A DNA stretch of 64,000 nt from CAVTJL01 sp963752325. GTDB lineage: Bacteria; Pseudomonadota; Alphaproteobacteria; Geminicoccales; Geminicoccaceae. The stretch covers positions 248,001 through 312,000 of the forward strand of contig CAVVXU010000006.1 in the NCBI GenBank assembly GCA_963752325.1. Reading direction: 5' to 3'. Shown piece by piece: positions 36,083-45,095 of the stretch; within the stretch, counting starts at the first letter, position 1; each line of letters starts with the position of its first letter. A program made the translations under genes and the position numbers. The notes beneath the pieces were generated by a model. That model did no database searches and was not told the origin of the DNA. It saw only the letters and a list, made by a program, of their open reading frames with translations.

Positions 36083-36748
36083 ATGCCGCTTGAGCTTGTC
36101 ACCGTTACCACGCAGGACGGGGTCGATCTCGACGGGGCGTGCTATCGACCCGCCGATACGCATGCCCCGGTCGGAATCCTGCTCGTCCATGGTCTGACCT
36201 GGAATTTCTATCGCGGCCCCTGCCGGTGGCTGGCCCCGGCGTTGGCCCAGCGCTCCGTCTGCCTTTCCCTCAACATGCGCGATCACGATCTCCCCGACCC
36301 CGTCGATTTCGAGCGGTCGCACTTCGACATTCGCGCCGGCCTCGATCACCTGGAGAGCGCGGGGTGTCGGGACCTCGTGCTGTTGGCGCACGGCTTCGGG
36401 TGCAACAAGGTCGTTTGCTATTCCGCCCAGTCGGGCGATGCGCGGCCCTTCCGCTACGTCCTGACGACCCTGGGCTCGGTCAAGAGCTATCGGCCGGCGA
36501 TCTGGGACCAGGTGCTCGCCAGTGCCGCTGCCATGCGCGGCGAGGCGCTGGTGGTGCAGGGTGCCGTCGACACCCTGATAGAGCCGCTTCCGCGCGCCGA
36601 CGAGTTCGTGGCAGCCGCCACCGAAGCCGAGGTCGACGTGCTACTTTTGGAGAGAGGCGACCATTATTTTGCGGGCACCGAGACCGAGCTGACGGCCTCC
36701 ATCGGCGGATGGCTGGACAAGGATCGCAGGGGAGCCGCGAAACCATGA
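36083..36748 (+). CDS. Alpha/beta-hydrolase-fold protein lacking the usual nucleophile serine
   Basis: 221 residues. The fold is suggested by GILLVHGLTWNFYRGPCRWL (oxyanion-hole HG), the nucleophile-elbow position LLAHGFGCNK and a C-terminal histidine in LLLERGDHYFAG. In the elbow the G-x-S-x-G serine is replaced by glycine (HGFGC aligned to HSMGG). Unless a neighbouring residue serves, it is probably not a standard serine hydrolase. Aspartate in VQGAVDTLIEP keeps the usual place of the acid. It is coupled to the SDR that follows by an ATGA overlap and follows the importer genes, so it may bind or process the imported compound. Confidence 0.7.
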   Translation: MPLELVTVTTQDGVDLDGACYRPADTHAPVGILLVHGLTWNFYRGPCRWLAPALAQRSVCLSLNMRDHDLPDPVDFERSHFDIRAGLDHLESAGCRDLVLLAHGFGCNKVVCYSAQSGDARPFRYVLTTLGSVKSYRPAIWDQVLASAAAMRGEALVVQGAVDTLIEPLPRADEFVAAATEAEVDVLLLERGDHYFAGTETELTASIGGWLDKDRRGAAKP

Positions 36749-37503
36749 AGCTGCGTGTACGGGCAGCGCTGATCACCGGCGCCAGCAGTGGGATCGGCGC
36801 GGCGATCGCCGAAGAGCTGGCGCGCGAGGGCGCGTCGGTGACGATCAACTACTTCCACAACCGGGCCGGCGCCGAGGCCGTCATGGGCACCGTCGAGAGC
36901 CTCGGCGGCTCGGCGCTCATCGTGCAGGCCGATGTGCGCCAGGTCTCCGAGGTGGAGCGGCTTTTCGCTGCGCACATGCAGCGCTTCGGCCGCCTCGACA
37001 TCCTCGTCAACAATGCCGGCGACATGGTCAAGCGGATGCCAACCGCCGAGACGCCGGAGACGCTTTGGCGCGAGGCTATCGATCTCAATCTGTCCAGCGC
37101 CTTCTTCTGCTGCCAGCAGGCGATCGCACCGATGACGGCGCAGAAGTGGGGGCGGATCATCAACATCTCGTCCGTCGGCGCGCGTACCGGCGGCGGACCG
37201 GGCTCCATCCCCTATCACGCGGCGAAGGCAGCCCTGCTGACGCTGTCCAAGGGGCTCGCCAAGGAGCTGGCGTCCTTCTCCGTAACCGTCAACACGCTGG
37301 CGCCAGGTATCATCAGCACGCCCTTCCACGACCGACATACGTCAGCCGCGACCCGCGAGGAGTGGCTCCGCGAGCTGGTACCGATGCAGCGGGCCGGCGA
37401 GCCGCTGGAGGTGGCGAAGGCGGCGGCGTTCCTCGCTTCGGAAGATGCCGCCTACATCACCGGCGCGACGCTCGACGTAAATGGCGGCATGGCCATGTAC
37501 TGA
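36745..37503 (+). CDS. Short-chain dehydrogenase/reductase, FabG-like
   Basis: 252 residues, classical SDR. TGASSGIGAAIAEEL binds the nucleotide and NNAG is present. NISSVGARTGGGPGSIPYHAAK holds the catalytic Ser, Tyr and Lys, with PGIISTPFHDR after them. The C-terminal GATLDVNGGMAMY is typical of FabG-like and sugar-alcohol dehydrogenases. It ends the importer operon and likely oxidises the imported polyol or sugar. Substrate inferred from context only. Confidence 0.88.
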   Translation: MKLRVRAALITGASSGIGAAIAEELAREGASVTINYFHNRAGAEAVMGTVESLGGSALIVQADVRQVSEVERLFAAHMQRFGRLDILVNNAGDMVKRMPTAETPETLWREAIDLNLSSAFFCCQQAIAPMTAQKWGRIINISSVGARTGGGPGSIPYHAAKAALLTLSKGLAKELASFSVTVNTLAPGIISTPFHDRHTSAATREEWLRELVPMQRAGEPLEVAKAAAFLASEDAAYITGATLDVNGGMAMY

Positions 37504-37654
37504 TCTCGGTGCGGGGCCCGGCTCATCGGGCGACCTGCAACTCTTGCCGGACCCGCCACGCCTTACCGGACGGCGACGATCTCTTGGGCTACCGCAGACC
37601 GCGTCCCGGCGTGCTTCCAGGCGATGTGAGACAGGCGAAGAGGCAAAACCCTCG

Positions 37655-38641
37655 TCACCAGCGCAGCGCCGGCGTGTGGACGGGCGCGTCCCACAGCTGC
37701 GTCAGCTCGTCGTCCAGCGCCGTCACCGTGATCGAGCAGCCGGCCATGTCGAGCGAGGTGCAGTAGTTGCCCACGAGCGAGCGGGCGACGGTAAGGCCCT
37801 TGCCCTCGAGCAGGCGCCGCGCGGCGCCGTACATGAGAGAAAGCTCCATGGCAGGCGTGCCGCCGAATCCGTTGACGAGAACGAGAACGGGCGAGCCGCT
37901 GGCGGCGCCGAGATCGGCCGTGATGGCGCCTACCATCTCCTCGGCGATGGCATCGGCCGGCATCAGCGGCACGCGGCGGCGGCCGGGCTCGCCGTGGATG
38001 CCGACACCCATCTCCATCTCGCCCTCGCCCAGCTCGAAGGTCGGGCGGCCGGCGGCGGGCACGGTGCAGGAGGTGAGCGCCACGCCCATCGAGCGGGTGC
38101 GGTCGTTGACCCGCTTGCCGAGCGCCTCGAGCGCGCCAAGCTCGGCGCCGGCCTCGGCCGCGGCACCGACGATCTTCTCGACGATGACGGTGCCGGCGAC
38201 GCCGCGGCGGCCGGTCGAGAAGGTCGAGGCCTCGACGGCGACGTCGTCGTTGGTGAGCACGGTCGCATGGCGCCCGTCCAGCATCTCGGACGCCATCTCG
38301 AAGTTCATCACGTCCCCCTCGTAGTTCTTGACGATGAAGAGGACGCCGGCCTCGGTGCCCACCGCCTGGGCTGCGGCCAGCATCTGATCGGGGGTGGGGG
38401 AGGTGAAGACCTGGCCGGGGCAGGCGGCATCCAGCATGCCCTGGCCGACGAAGCCCGCATGCATCGGCTCGTGACCCGATCCGCCGCCCGAGATCAGCGC
38501 CACCTTGCCCGGGCGCGTCGGCGCCGCGCGGGCGACGAAGGTGGGCTCGTGCCTGACCCGGACCAGATCGGCATGTGCCAGGCCGAAGCCGTTCAGGGCC
38601 TCGGTGAGCATGTCGTCGACCTGGTTGATGAGCTTCTTCAT
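37655..38641 (-). CDS. dhaK: Dihydroxyacetone kinase, DhaK subunit
   Basis: Binds dihydroxyacetone covalently through a histidine for phosphorylation. KVALISGGGSGHEPMHAGFV is the DhaK hallmark, and the hemiaminal histidine is in GVGIHGEP (about residue 216). 328 residues is the size of a single DhaK subunit, not of the fused ATP-dependent kinase. No DhaL or DhaM gene is adjacent, so the phosphoryl-donor partner must lie elsewhere or the protein acts on another polyol. GAGGAGG precedes the ATG. Confidence 0.92.
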   Translation of the reverse strand: MKKLINQVDDMLTEALNGFGLAHADLVRVRHEPTFVARAAPTRPGKVALISGGGSGHEPMHAGFVGQGMLDAACPGQVFTSPTPDQMLAAAQAVGTEAGVLFIVKNYEGDVMNFEMASEMLDGRHATVLTNDDVAVEASTFSTGRRGVAGTVIVEKIVGAAAEAGAELGALEALGKRVNDRTRSMGVALTSCTVPAAGRPTFELGEGEMEMGVGIHGEPGRRRVPLMPADAIAEEMVGAITADLGAASGSPVLVLVNGFGGTPAMELSLMYGAARRLLEGKGLTVARSLVGNYCTSLDMAGCSITVTALDDELTQLWDAPVHTPALRW

Positions 38642-38704
38642 GGCGTCTGCCTCCTCGTCTCTTTTTTGATACGTGCCTTGGCCCTGGCCCTGGCCCTGGT
38701 CGCC

Positions 38705-39595
38705 TCAGCCGGCGAAGCGCGTCTGCGGGATCCCCGTCACGCCGAGGCCGGTGACGGCGAAGAGCCCGCCTGCCTGCGGCTGCTGCGCCTCGCTGCCGGC
38801 GGTGAGGCCCGTGCTGATCGTGGTGACGAACAGGGTGTCGAGATCGCGGCCGCCGAACATGGGCTTGGTGGGCCGCTCGACCGGCAGGTCGACGATCCGG
38901 TCGATCTCGCCCCTGGGCGTGATGCGCACGAGCTGCCAGCCGCCGACGCCGGCCATCCAGTAGCAGCCGTCGGCGTCGACCGTGCCGCCGTCGGGCCGGC
39001 CCGCCACGGCGTGGGCGTCGAAGAAGACGCGCCGCTCGCCGGCCTCGCCGCTGTCCGGATCGTAGTCCGCGGCCCAGATGGTCTGCACGTCGGCATGGGT
39101 CTCCGAGCAGTAGAAGGTGCGCCCGTCGGGGCTGAACGTCTGGCCGTTCGTCGTGTAGATGCCGTCGACCCAGCGCGTCCAGCGGCCGTCGGGCTCGATC
39201 CGGTAGAAGGCGCCGGTGGGCTCGCGCGGCCCCGAGAGCTTCATCGTCCCGGCCCAGAAGCGGCCCTTGGTATCCGTGGCGCCGTCGTTGAAGCGGTTGT
39301 GCGGCCGATCGGCCTCGGGGCTGCAGAGCGGCGTCTTGGCGCCCGTCTCGAAGTCGAAGAGATAGACCCCGGACTTGAGCGCGACCACCGCACCGCCGGC
39401 CTCGCGCAGGGCGAGGCAGCCGATAGGCTCACCCATCGGCCAGGCCCTGTTCTCGCCGGTCGCCGGATCGAAGCGGTAGAGCTGCCCCTCGGGGATGTCG
39501 ACCCAGAACAAGGCCTGCTCGGCCACGTCCCAGACGGCGCCCTCGCCGGTCTTGGCCTTGGCGTCGAGGACGCAATGGATCTCGGGTCGGGCCAT
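38705..39595 (-). CDS. SMP-30/gluconolactonase-family protein
   Basis: 296 residues of a six-bladed propeller lactonase. Metal-ligand candidates are Glu in KTGEGAVWD, Asn in RFNDGATDTKGRFWAGTM and Asn/Asp in TTNGQTFSPDGRTFYCSET and RPDGGTVDADGCYWMAG. Such enzymes hydrolyse aldonolactones in sugar-acid pathways. It lies 63 bases upstream of the dhaK start codon, on the same strand. A GAGGAGA ribosome site precedes the ATG. Confidence 0.9.
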   Translation of the reverse strand: MARPEIHCVLDAKAKTGEGAVWDVAEQALFWVDIPEGQLYRFDPATGENRAWPMGEPIGCLALREAGGAVVALKSGVYLFDFETGAKTPLCSPEADRPHNRFNDGATDTKGRFWAGTMKLSGPREPTGAFYRIEPDGRWTRWVDGIYTTNGQTFSPDGRTFYCSETHADVQTIWAADYDPDSGEAGERRVFFDAHAVAGRPDGGTVDADGCYWMAGVGGWQLVRITPRGEIDRIVDLPVERPTKPMFGGRDLDTLFVTTISTGLTAGSEAQQPQAGGLFAVTGLGVTGIPQTRFAG

Positions 39596-39673
39596 CCCTG
39601 TCTCCTCGCTGGGCGATCGTCGATCGATATAACGGGCCAGTCGGGAGAACGCGACCGTGCCGTGCGCCGGGGC

Positions 39674-40939
39674 TCAGTGGAAGGCCGTCTGGGGCGCCAG
39701 CGCCTGCGCCAGGGTCTCGGCGACGACGCGCTGGCCCTCCTCGGTATAGTGGGTGCTGGCCGGGAAATAGAGGAGCTTGCGCGCCTGCAGCTCGGCCGCG
39801 GCCTCCCTGAGGCCGGGGGTCAGATCGACGAAGAGGTAGCCCAGATCCTTGGCCCTGGCGGTGAAGTAGGCCTCGAGCGTCGCATGATAGTGGCGGAGCA
39901 GGGGGGCCAGGGCCGGGTCCTGGAAATGCACATAGGATGTGTAGGCCGAGTAGGCCGACGGCGAGTAGGCGACGACCGCCTGGAAATGCCACTCCTTGGC
40001 CAGCGCCACGAAGCGCTCGAGCGCGCCGTCGAAGGCGCTCGTCTGGACGATGCCGGCGCGCAGGAGGCGCGCATAGTCGACCTCGCTGTCGTCGCGGTTC
40101 TTGACGTTGAACGGCACGTCGTGACCGGGAAAGGCCAGCGAGTAGCGGAAGTCGGCCCTGGGCGGCAGGCGACCCTCCAAGATCATCAGCCCGGAATCGA
40201 GGCCCTCGTAGGCTTGATGGAATCCGGTCACGAGGAGGTTCCAGGCATAGCTGTGACGGCCGACGGGATTGCTGAGCCAGCGCCCGAAGTCGGGGCCGCT
40301 GCTCCGATCGTCGGCCCGCTCGAACAGGTGTCGGCCCTGCTTTGCGGCGTCCACGTAGTTCAGATGCTGGACGGAATCCCGAAGATCGTTGCCCTCGTAG
40401 ATGTTCATGATCACCACGTCGGGGTGCTTGGCGAGCCCGAAGTCGAGCAGGATCTGGAGATACTCGTAGGGACCGACGCCGCTCTGGCCGAGATTGTAGA
40501 CGCTGCGGCCGAGCAGGGCACCGAGCCGGGAGGGCCAGCCGTCGCCGGGCCGCGTCGCGGTGCAGGCGGTGAACGAGTCGCCGAGCGCGACGATGTCGAT
40601 CCTGGCCTTGCCGGACGTCTTCGTGTCGGGATTGCAGAAGCCGTTCTCGTCCAGGATGACGGTGATCGGGTCCGAGCTGTCGCGCGGCCGGTACTCGATC
40701 TTCGTGTTGGGCTTGAAGACGGGCAGGGGGGCCCCGCCATCGTCGCGCGGGATGTCGCGCATCTGGGTGTGGTTCTTCAGGTGCAGGCTCGTGGCGATCT
40801 CGAGGCGCAGGTCGGGCTGGAACTCCTTGAGGAGGGCATGCGGCACGAGACCAGGGAAGACCCGGAGGCCGACCTCGGTCGCCGATGCCACGACGATCAC
40901 CACGACCGCCGAGATGACCGCGCCACGTGCATGCCGCAT
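39674..40939 (-). CDS. SGNH-type hydrolase/acyltransferase-like membrane-anchored protein
   Basis: 421 residues. A single N-terminal helix (AVISAVVVIVVASATEVGLR) anchors a periplasmic domain. SGNH blocks are seen. The serine is in IVALGDSFTACT, the glycine block is near SVYNLGQSGVGPYEY, the asparagine is in IYEGND and the final histidine in STHYTEEGQRV. Related domains add or remove acetyl groups on polysaccharides. The surrounding genes do not name the target. The same strand as the SMP-30 and dhaK genes downstream. Confidence 0.75.
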   Translation of the reverse strand: MRHARGAVISAVVVIVVASATEVGLRVFPGLVPHALLKEFQPDLRLEIATSLHLKNHTQMRDIPRDDGGAPLPVFKPNTKIEYRPRDSSDPITVILDENGFCNPDTKTSGKARIDIVALGDSFTACTATRPGDGWPSRLGALLGRSVYNLGQSGVGPYEYLQILLDFGLAKHPDVVIMNIYEGNDLRDSVQHLNYVDAAKQGRHLFERADDRSSGPDFGRWLSNPVGRHSYAWNLLVTGFHQAYEGLDSGLMILEGRLPPRADFRYSLAFPGHDVPFNVKNRDDSEVDYARLLRAGIVQTSAFDGALERFVALAKEWHFQAVVAYSPSAYSAYTSYVHFQDPALAPLLRHYHATLEAYFTARAKDLGYLFVDLTPGLREAAAELQARKLLYFPASTHYTEEGQRVVAETLAQALAPQTAFH

Positions 40940-41207
40940 GTCGAAGGACGCCCTGTTGGTCCGTGTCGTTCACAGCCGGATGGCTGCGTGCACCGCCCGC
41001 TGCCTGCCCCGGTGTCACGGGCGGTGCGCCCTAGCCGATAGCAGAAGCGACCTTGCGAGCCACGTGACAGACCATCCATGCAGTTTCGTCAGGGCTGATC
41101 TCCGGCTCGCGCTCGACACGGCCGGCCATCGCGCCCTTCCGGCTGGTCGTGCGGCGCGACGCGGAATAGAGACCAGGTCGTCGTCGTCGTTCGGGGAGGT
41201 GCCGCCG

Positions 41208-42347
41208 ATGCGCATAAGAGCGCTCACGACCTACATGCAGCGCGATCGCGACCGCCCGCGGCTGTTGGTCAAGATCGACACAGAGGACGGCCCTAGCGGT
41301 TGGGGCGAGTGCTACGATCACGGGCCCGATCGCGCCCTGCCGCCGCTGCTCGAGTATCTTTTCGGGCAGATCGTCGGCGAGGATCCGAGGCGGATCGAGC
41401 GCCTCGTCCTGAAGCTCCTCCAGCAGAGCCGCTTTCCGCCTGGCGCTCTCGGGCTCGCCGCCATCGCCGCGATCGACGAGGCCTTGTGGGACATCTCCGC
41501 CAAGGCGCTGGGCGTGCCCGTCTACATGTTGCTGGGCGGCCACAGCCGCGATCGGGTTCGCGTCTATGCCGGCGTCTACACCGCACCCGACCCCGCCGAG
41601 TGCAAGGAGGCGGTCGAGCGGCTGCACGAGGCGTGGGGCTTCACGGCCTTCAAGCTCAGCCCCTACCGGGCCGACATCCACGCCAGCCGCTGGGGTCTCG
41701 TGGTGAGCGCGGCTGCGGACTACTTCGCACGACTGCGCGAGGTCTGCCCTGCTGCATTCGAGTTCGCGTTCGATTCCCACGCCAAGATCTTCGAGCCCTG
41801 GCAGGCGATCCAGCTCGGCAACGCGCTCGCCCCCTACGACCCGCTCTTCTTCGAGGAGCCGATCCGCCCGGAGCACATCCCGGCCTGGGCGAGGCTCAGG
41901 AGCGAGCTCCGCTGCCCGCTCGCCACCGGGGAGTGCCTCTACAGCCGCTTCGAGTTCCTGAGCCTGCTGGCGGCAGGCGGTGCCGACATCATCCAGCCCG
42001 ACGTGGGCGTCGTCGGCGGGCTCCTCGAGATGCGCAAGATCGCGGCGCTGGCCGAGGCCCACTATGTGACCGTCGCCCCGCACAACCCGATGGGCCCGCT
42101 CGCCACCGCGGTGAACCTGCACTTCTGCGCCGCCCAGCCGAACTTCAAGATCCTGGAGTATCGGCTGCCGCTCGAGACCAAGTGGGTGGTCGACCCCTAT
42201 CTGCCCAAGGACGGCCATCTCGAGCTGCGCCCCGACCGCCCGGGCTGGGGCGTTGAGATCGACGAGCACATGCTGGCCAAAGAGGACTATGTCCATTGGG
42301 AGCGCAAGCTGCCGATCCGACCGGACGGCTCCACCGGCTACGCCTGA
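41208..42347 (+). CDS. Enolase-superfamily sugar-acid dehydratase (mandelate racemase/DgoD group)
   Basis: 379 residues. The capping domain is followed by a barrel. Metal ligands fit Asp in FAFDSHAK, Glu in FFEEPIRPEH and Glu in TGECLYS. The general base histidine is in VAPHNPMGPLA. This is the mandelate racemase subgroup that includes galactonate dehydratases. The start ATG at 41208 has GGGGAGG nine bases upstream. It probably dehydrates an aldonate or uronate. The substrate is not decided by the sequence. Neighbouring lactonase and kinase genes fit a sugar-acid route. Confidence 0.88.
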   Translation: MRIRALTTYMQRDRDRPRLLVKIDTEDGPSGWGECYDHGPDRALPPLLEYLFGQIVGEDPRRIERLVLKLLQQSRFPPGALGLAAIAAIDEALWDISAKALGVPVYMLLGGHSRDRVRVYAGVYTAPDPAECKEAVERLHEAWGFTAFKLSPYRADIHASRWGLVVSAAADYFARLREVCPAAFEFAFDSHAKIFEPWQAIQLGNALAPYDPLFFEEPIRPEHIPAWARLRSELRCPLATGECLYSRFEFLSLLAAGGADIIQPDVGVVGGLLEMRKIAALAEAHYVTVAPHNPMGPLATAVNLHFCAAQPNFKILEYRLPLETKWVVDPYLPKDGHLELRPDRPGWGVEIDEHMLAKEDYVHWERKLPIRPDGSTGYA

Positions 42348-42433
42348 TGCTCGGCGGCCGCCCTGGCCGGGCTCGAGCTTGTATGGGCCGGGATGCGCCC
42401 TAGCTCGAAAGGAGAATGAGCGGGAGATCGGTC

Positions 42434-42868
42434 ATGAAGAGACGGTTGGTTGCGGTCGTTCTGCTCGTCCTTCTCGGCGCCGCGGGCCCGGCCCGTGCCG
42501 CCGGGGACATGGTGTCACCCGCCGACGGCGAGGCGATCCGCGGCGCGATCAGCCGCCAGCTGGACGCCTTTCGTCGCGACGATGGCGCCGCGGCATTCGC
42601 CCTGGCCTCGCCCGCCATCCAGGCCCGGTTCGGCACGCCGCAGCATTTCATGGCCGTGGTCCAGCAGGGCTACCAGCCGGTCTACCGGCCGCGTGACGTG
42701 GACTTTCGCGACATCGTCCTGTTCCAGGGCCACCCGACGCAGCGCGTCATGGTGGTCGGGCCCGATGGCGTGCCGGTGGTCGCCTACTATCTGATGGAGC
42801 GGCAGCCCGACGGCCGCTGGCTCATCGACGGGTGCATGCTGATGGGGGCAGGGGAAGAGGCCGTCTGA
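42434..42868 (+). CDS. DUF4864 exported protein
   Basis: 144 residues. The signal peptide MKRRLVAVVLLVLLGAAGPA is followed by a small domain with the DUF4864 pattern, ISRQLDAFRRDDGAAAFALA, then VVAYYLMERQPDGRWLIDGC. I start at the ATG at 42434, which puts the signal at the N-terminus and has GGGAG upstream. The ATG at 42416 is too close to its AGGAG. Function of the family is unknown. Confidence 0.78.
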   Translation: MKRRLVAVVLLVLLGAAGPARAAGDMVSPADGEAIRGAISRQLDAFRRDDGAAAFALASPAIQARFGTPQHFMAVVQQGYQPVYRPRDVDFRDIVLFQGHPTQRVMVVGPDGVPVVAYYLMERQPDGRWLIDGCMLMGAGEEAV

Positions 42869-43010
42869 GACGCTGAGACGCGGAAACCACACGCATCGTG
42901 ACGCATGGCGGCCATCGGCGCGTGAGGCTGGGCCGGGACGCGCTCAGTGACTATCATGGCCCTCAATCACAAAGCGCGGCTTCGGGCCGTGCCCACGGTG
43001 AACGGGCCAG

Positions 43011-44282
43011 ATGGCGACCAATACCACCACAGCCGGCTCGGCGGCGCCGCGCGTTGCCGCTCCGGCCACCGCCGTTGCAGCGTCGGTCGACGAGAGCACC
43101 GTCATGGCGGTGCTGCTGGCGATCAGCTTCTCGCACTTCCTGAACGACACGATCCAGTCGCTGATCCCGGCGATCTATCCGATGCTGAAGACGAGCTTCG
43201 CGCTCGACTTCGGCCAGATCGGCCTGATCACGCTGACCTTCCAGCTTACGGCCTCGCTTCTCCAGCCTTTGGTCGGCATTTACACCGACAAGCGCCCCTT
43301 GCCCTACTCCTTGGCCTTCGGCATGGGGCTGAGCCTCCTGGGCCTCCTGCTGCTGTCGGTCGCTTGGAGCTTCCCGCTGCTGCTCGTGGCGGCGGGGCTC
43401 GTCGGCTTGGGCTCGTCGGTGTTCCACCCGGAATCGTCGCGCGTGGCGCGCATGGCCTCGGGCGGCCGGCACGGCTTTGCCCAGTCGGTGTTCCAGGTGG
43501 GCGGCAATGCCGGCACCGCGGTGGGGCCACTACTTGCGGCCTTCGTCGTGCTACAGCGCGGCCAGGCCAGCATCGCCTGGTTCTCGATCATCGCCCTGGT
43601 CGCGATGGTCGTGCTGTGGAATGTGGGGACCTGGTACGGGCGAAACCGGGAAGCCGGTGCGGCACCCAAGCGGCGCGCCATGGTCGGCGGCGAGGAGCTG
43701 CCGCGTGGGCGCGTCGTGCTCTCGCTCGCCGTGCTCTGCGCCCTCGTCTTCTCCAAGTTCTTCTACATGGCGAGCATGACGAGCTACTTCACCTTCTACC
43801 TCATGTCGACATTCCACGTGTCGGTGCAGAGCGCCCAGATCTTCCTCTTCGTCTTCCTCTTCGCAGTCGCCGCCGGGGTCGTGATCGGCGGCCCGGTCGG
43901 GGATCGGCTGGGGCGCAAGCTCGTCATCTGGGTCTCGATCCTGGGCGTCTTGCCCTTCACCCTGGCGCTGCCCTACGCCAACCTATTCTGGACCGTCGTG
44001 CTCTCGGTCGTCATCGGCGTCATTCTGGCCTCGGCCTTCTCCTCGATCATCGTCTATGCGCAGGAGCTGGTGCCCGGGAAGGTCGGCATGATCTCCGGCC
44101 TCTTCTTCGGCCTCGCCTTCGGCATGGGCGGCATCGGCGCTGCCGTGCTGGGCGAGCTCGCCGACTGGACCAGCATCGGCTTTGTCTATCACTTGTGCTC
44201 CTTCCTGCCGGCGATCGGCCTTCTGACCGCGTTTCTGCCCGATCTCGGGCAGCACACGCGGCCCGCACGGTCGCGGGCCTGA
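43011..44282 (+). CDS. MFS efflux transporter, fosmidomycin-resistance (Fsr) type
   Basis: 423 residues with about 12 membrane helices. The opening SFSHFLNDTIQSLIPAIYPM and FGQIGLITLTFQLTASLLQP are typical of the Fsr subfamily. FHPESSRVARMASGG and a second-half loop GPVGDRLGRKLVIW are also present. Fsr proteins export fosmidomycin and related compounds by proton antiport. Natural substrates are not known. Single gene with its own intergenic stretch upstream. Confidence 0.88.
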   Translation: MATNTTTAGSAAPRVAAPATAVAASVDESTVMAVLLAISFSHFLNDTIQSLIPAIYPMLKTSFALDFGQIGLITLTFQLTASLLQPLVGIYTDKRPLPYSLAFGMGLSLLGLLLLSVAWSFPLLLVAAGLVGLGSSVFHPESSRVARMASGGRHGFAQSVFQVGGNAGTAVGPLLAAFVVLQRGQASIAWFSIIALVAMVVLWNVGTWYGRNREAGAAPKRRAMVGGEELPRGRVVLSLAVLCALVFSKFFYMASMTSYFTFYLMSTFHVSVQSAQIFLFVFLFAVAAGVVIGGPVGDRLGRKLVIWVSILGVLPFTLALPYANLFWTVVLSVVIGVILASAFSSIIVYAQELVPGKVGMISGLFFGLAFGMGGIGAAVLGELADWTSIGFVYHLCSFLPAIGLLTAFLPDLGQHTRPARSRA

Positions 44283-44323
44283 GCCGGGGCAGTCCCGAGG
44301 TCGGGTGACTTTGGCCTCTGGCG

Positions 44324-44338
44324 ACCTATCTGATAGGT
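44324..44338. promoter_or_regulatory. 15-bp palindrome ACCTATC-T-GATAGGT
   Basis: Perfect seven-base arms around one central base, 172 bases upstream of the DedA ATG and 41 bases after the Fsr stop. The arms are much more AT-rich than the surroundings. It has the form of an operator for a dimeric repressor. No regulator gene is adjacent. Confidence 0.45.
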
Positions 44339-44510
44339 TGAAAGGCGTGCGGCCCGGCGAGGCCGCGAGCCTTGCGTGTGACCGGCGTCCGCCGGGCCAG
44401 TCGACCAACCAGCCGAGGATGAGAGAGCTGCATGCGCTTCCAGGCCGTCCCGTCCGGCTCCAGCCGTGCGCGCCCGGGTGGCGCATCAGGACAGCGGGCA
44501 GCCGGCTGAC

Positions 44511-45095
44511 ATGCTGGCTCCAGCTGCGCTCGTGGCGCTCATCACGAGCTACGGCTATGTCCTGATCTTCCTCCTGGCGATCGTCGAGGGGCCGATCGTC
44601 AGCATCGTCGCCGGCTTCGTCTCCTCGCTCGGCTACCTCGATATCCTGGTGGCCTACGGCGTGCTCGTGGCGAGCGACATGGTCGGCGACATGCTCTACT
44701 ACGCGCTCGGTCGCTGGGGGGGCGAGCCGGCGCTGCGCCGGTGGGGCCATCGCATCGGCATCACGGCCGAGCGCGTCGCCCGCTTCGAGACCCGTTTCAC
44801 GCGCCACCGGCGCAAGAGCCTCGCCATCGGCAAGATCACGCATGCGATCGGCGCCCTCGTGCTCGTGACGGCGGGGATCGTGCGCATGCCGATCGGCGAG
44901 TTTCTCATCGTCAATCTGCTCCTGACCCTGCCGAAATCGCTCCTGCTCGTGCTGGTGGGGTACTATTTCGGGCGCTTCTATCCCCTCATGGGTGCCTATC
45001 AGGGCGTCGTCATGGCCGGGCTCCTGGCGGCAGGCCTCATCGCCCTTTATCTGGTCTTCTCGCGCATGGCCGCGCACGACGAGAGCGAGCCTTGA
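44511..45095 (+). CDS. DedA-family membrane protein
   Basis: 194 residues with four or five helices. FLLAIVEGPIVSIVAGFVSS and SDMVGDMLYYALGRWGG carry the acidic residues expected in DedA. The central arginine-rich stretch includes HRRKSLAIGKITHAIGALVL, followed by a glycine-proline element. DedA proteins move lipid carriers such as undecaprenyl phosphate or phospholipids across the membrane. Its last codon overlaps the glycosyltransferase start (TTGA), which fits recycling of a lipid carrier used in glycan assembly. Start at 44511 chosen to place the first helix near the N-terminus. Confidence 0.82.
   Translation: MLAPAALVALITSYGYVLIFLLAIVEGPIVSIVAGFVSSLGYLDILVAYGVLVASDMVGDMLYYALGRWGGEPALRRWGHRIGITAERVARFETRFTRHRRKSLAIGKITHAIGALVLVTAGIVRMPIGEFLIVNLLLTLPKSLLLVLVGYYFGRFYPLMGAYQGVVMAGLLAAGLIALYLVFSRMAAHDESEP

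Noticed and set aside
37481..41041. 1186-codon plus-strand frame across the dhaK, SMP-30 and SGNH genes
   Set aside because: Antisense to three well-supported genes, and its translation has no recognisable domain or plausible start.
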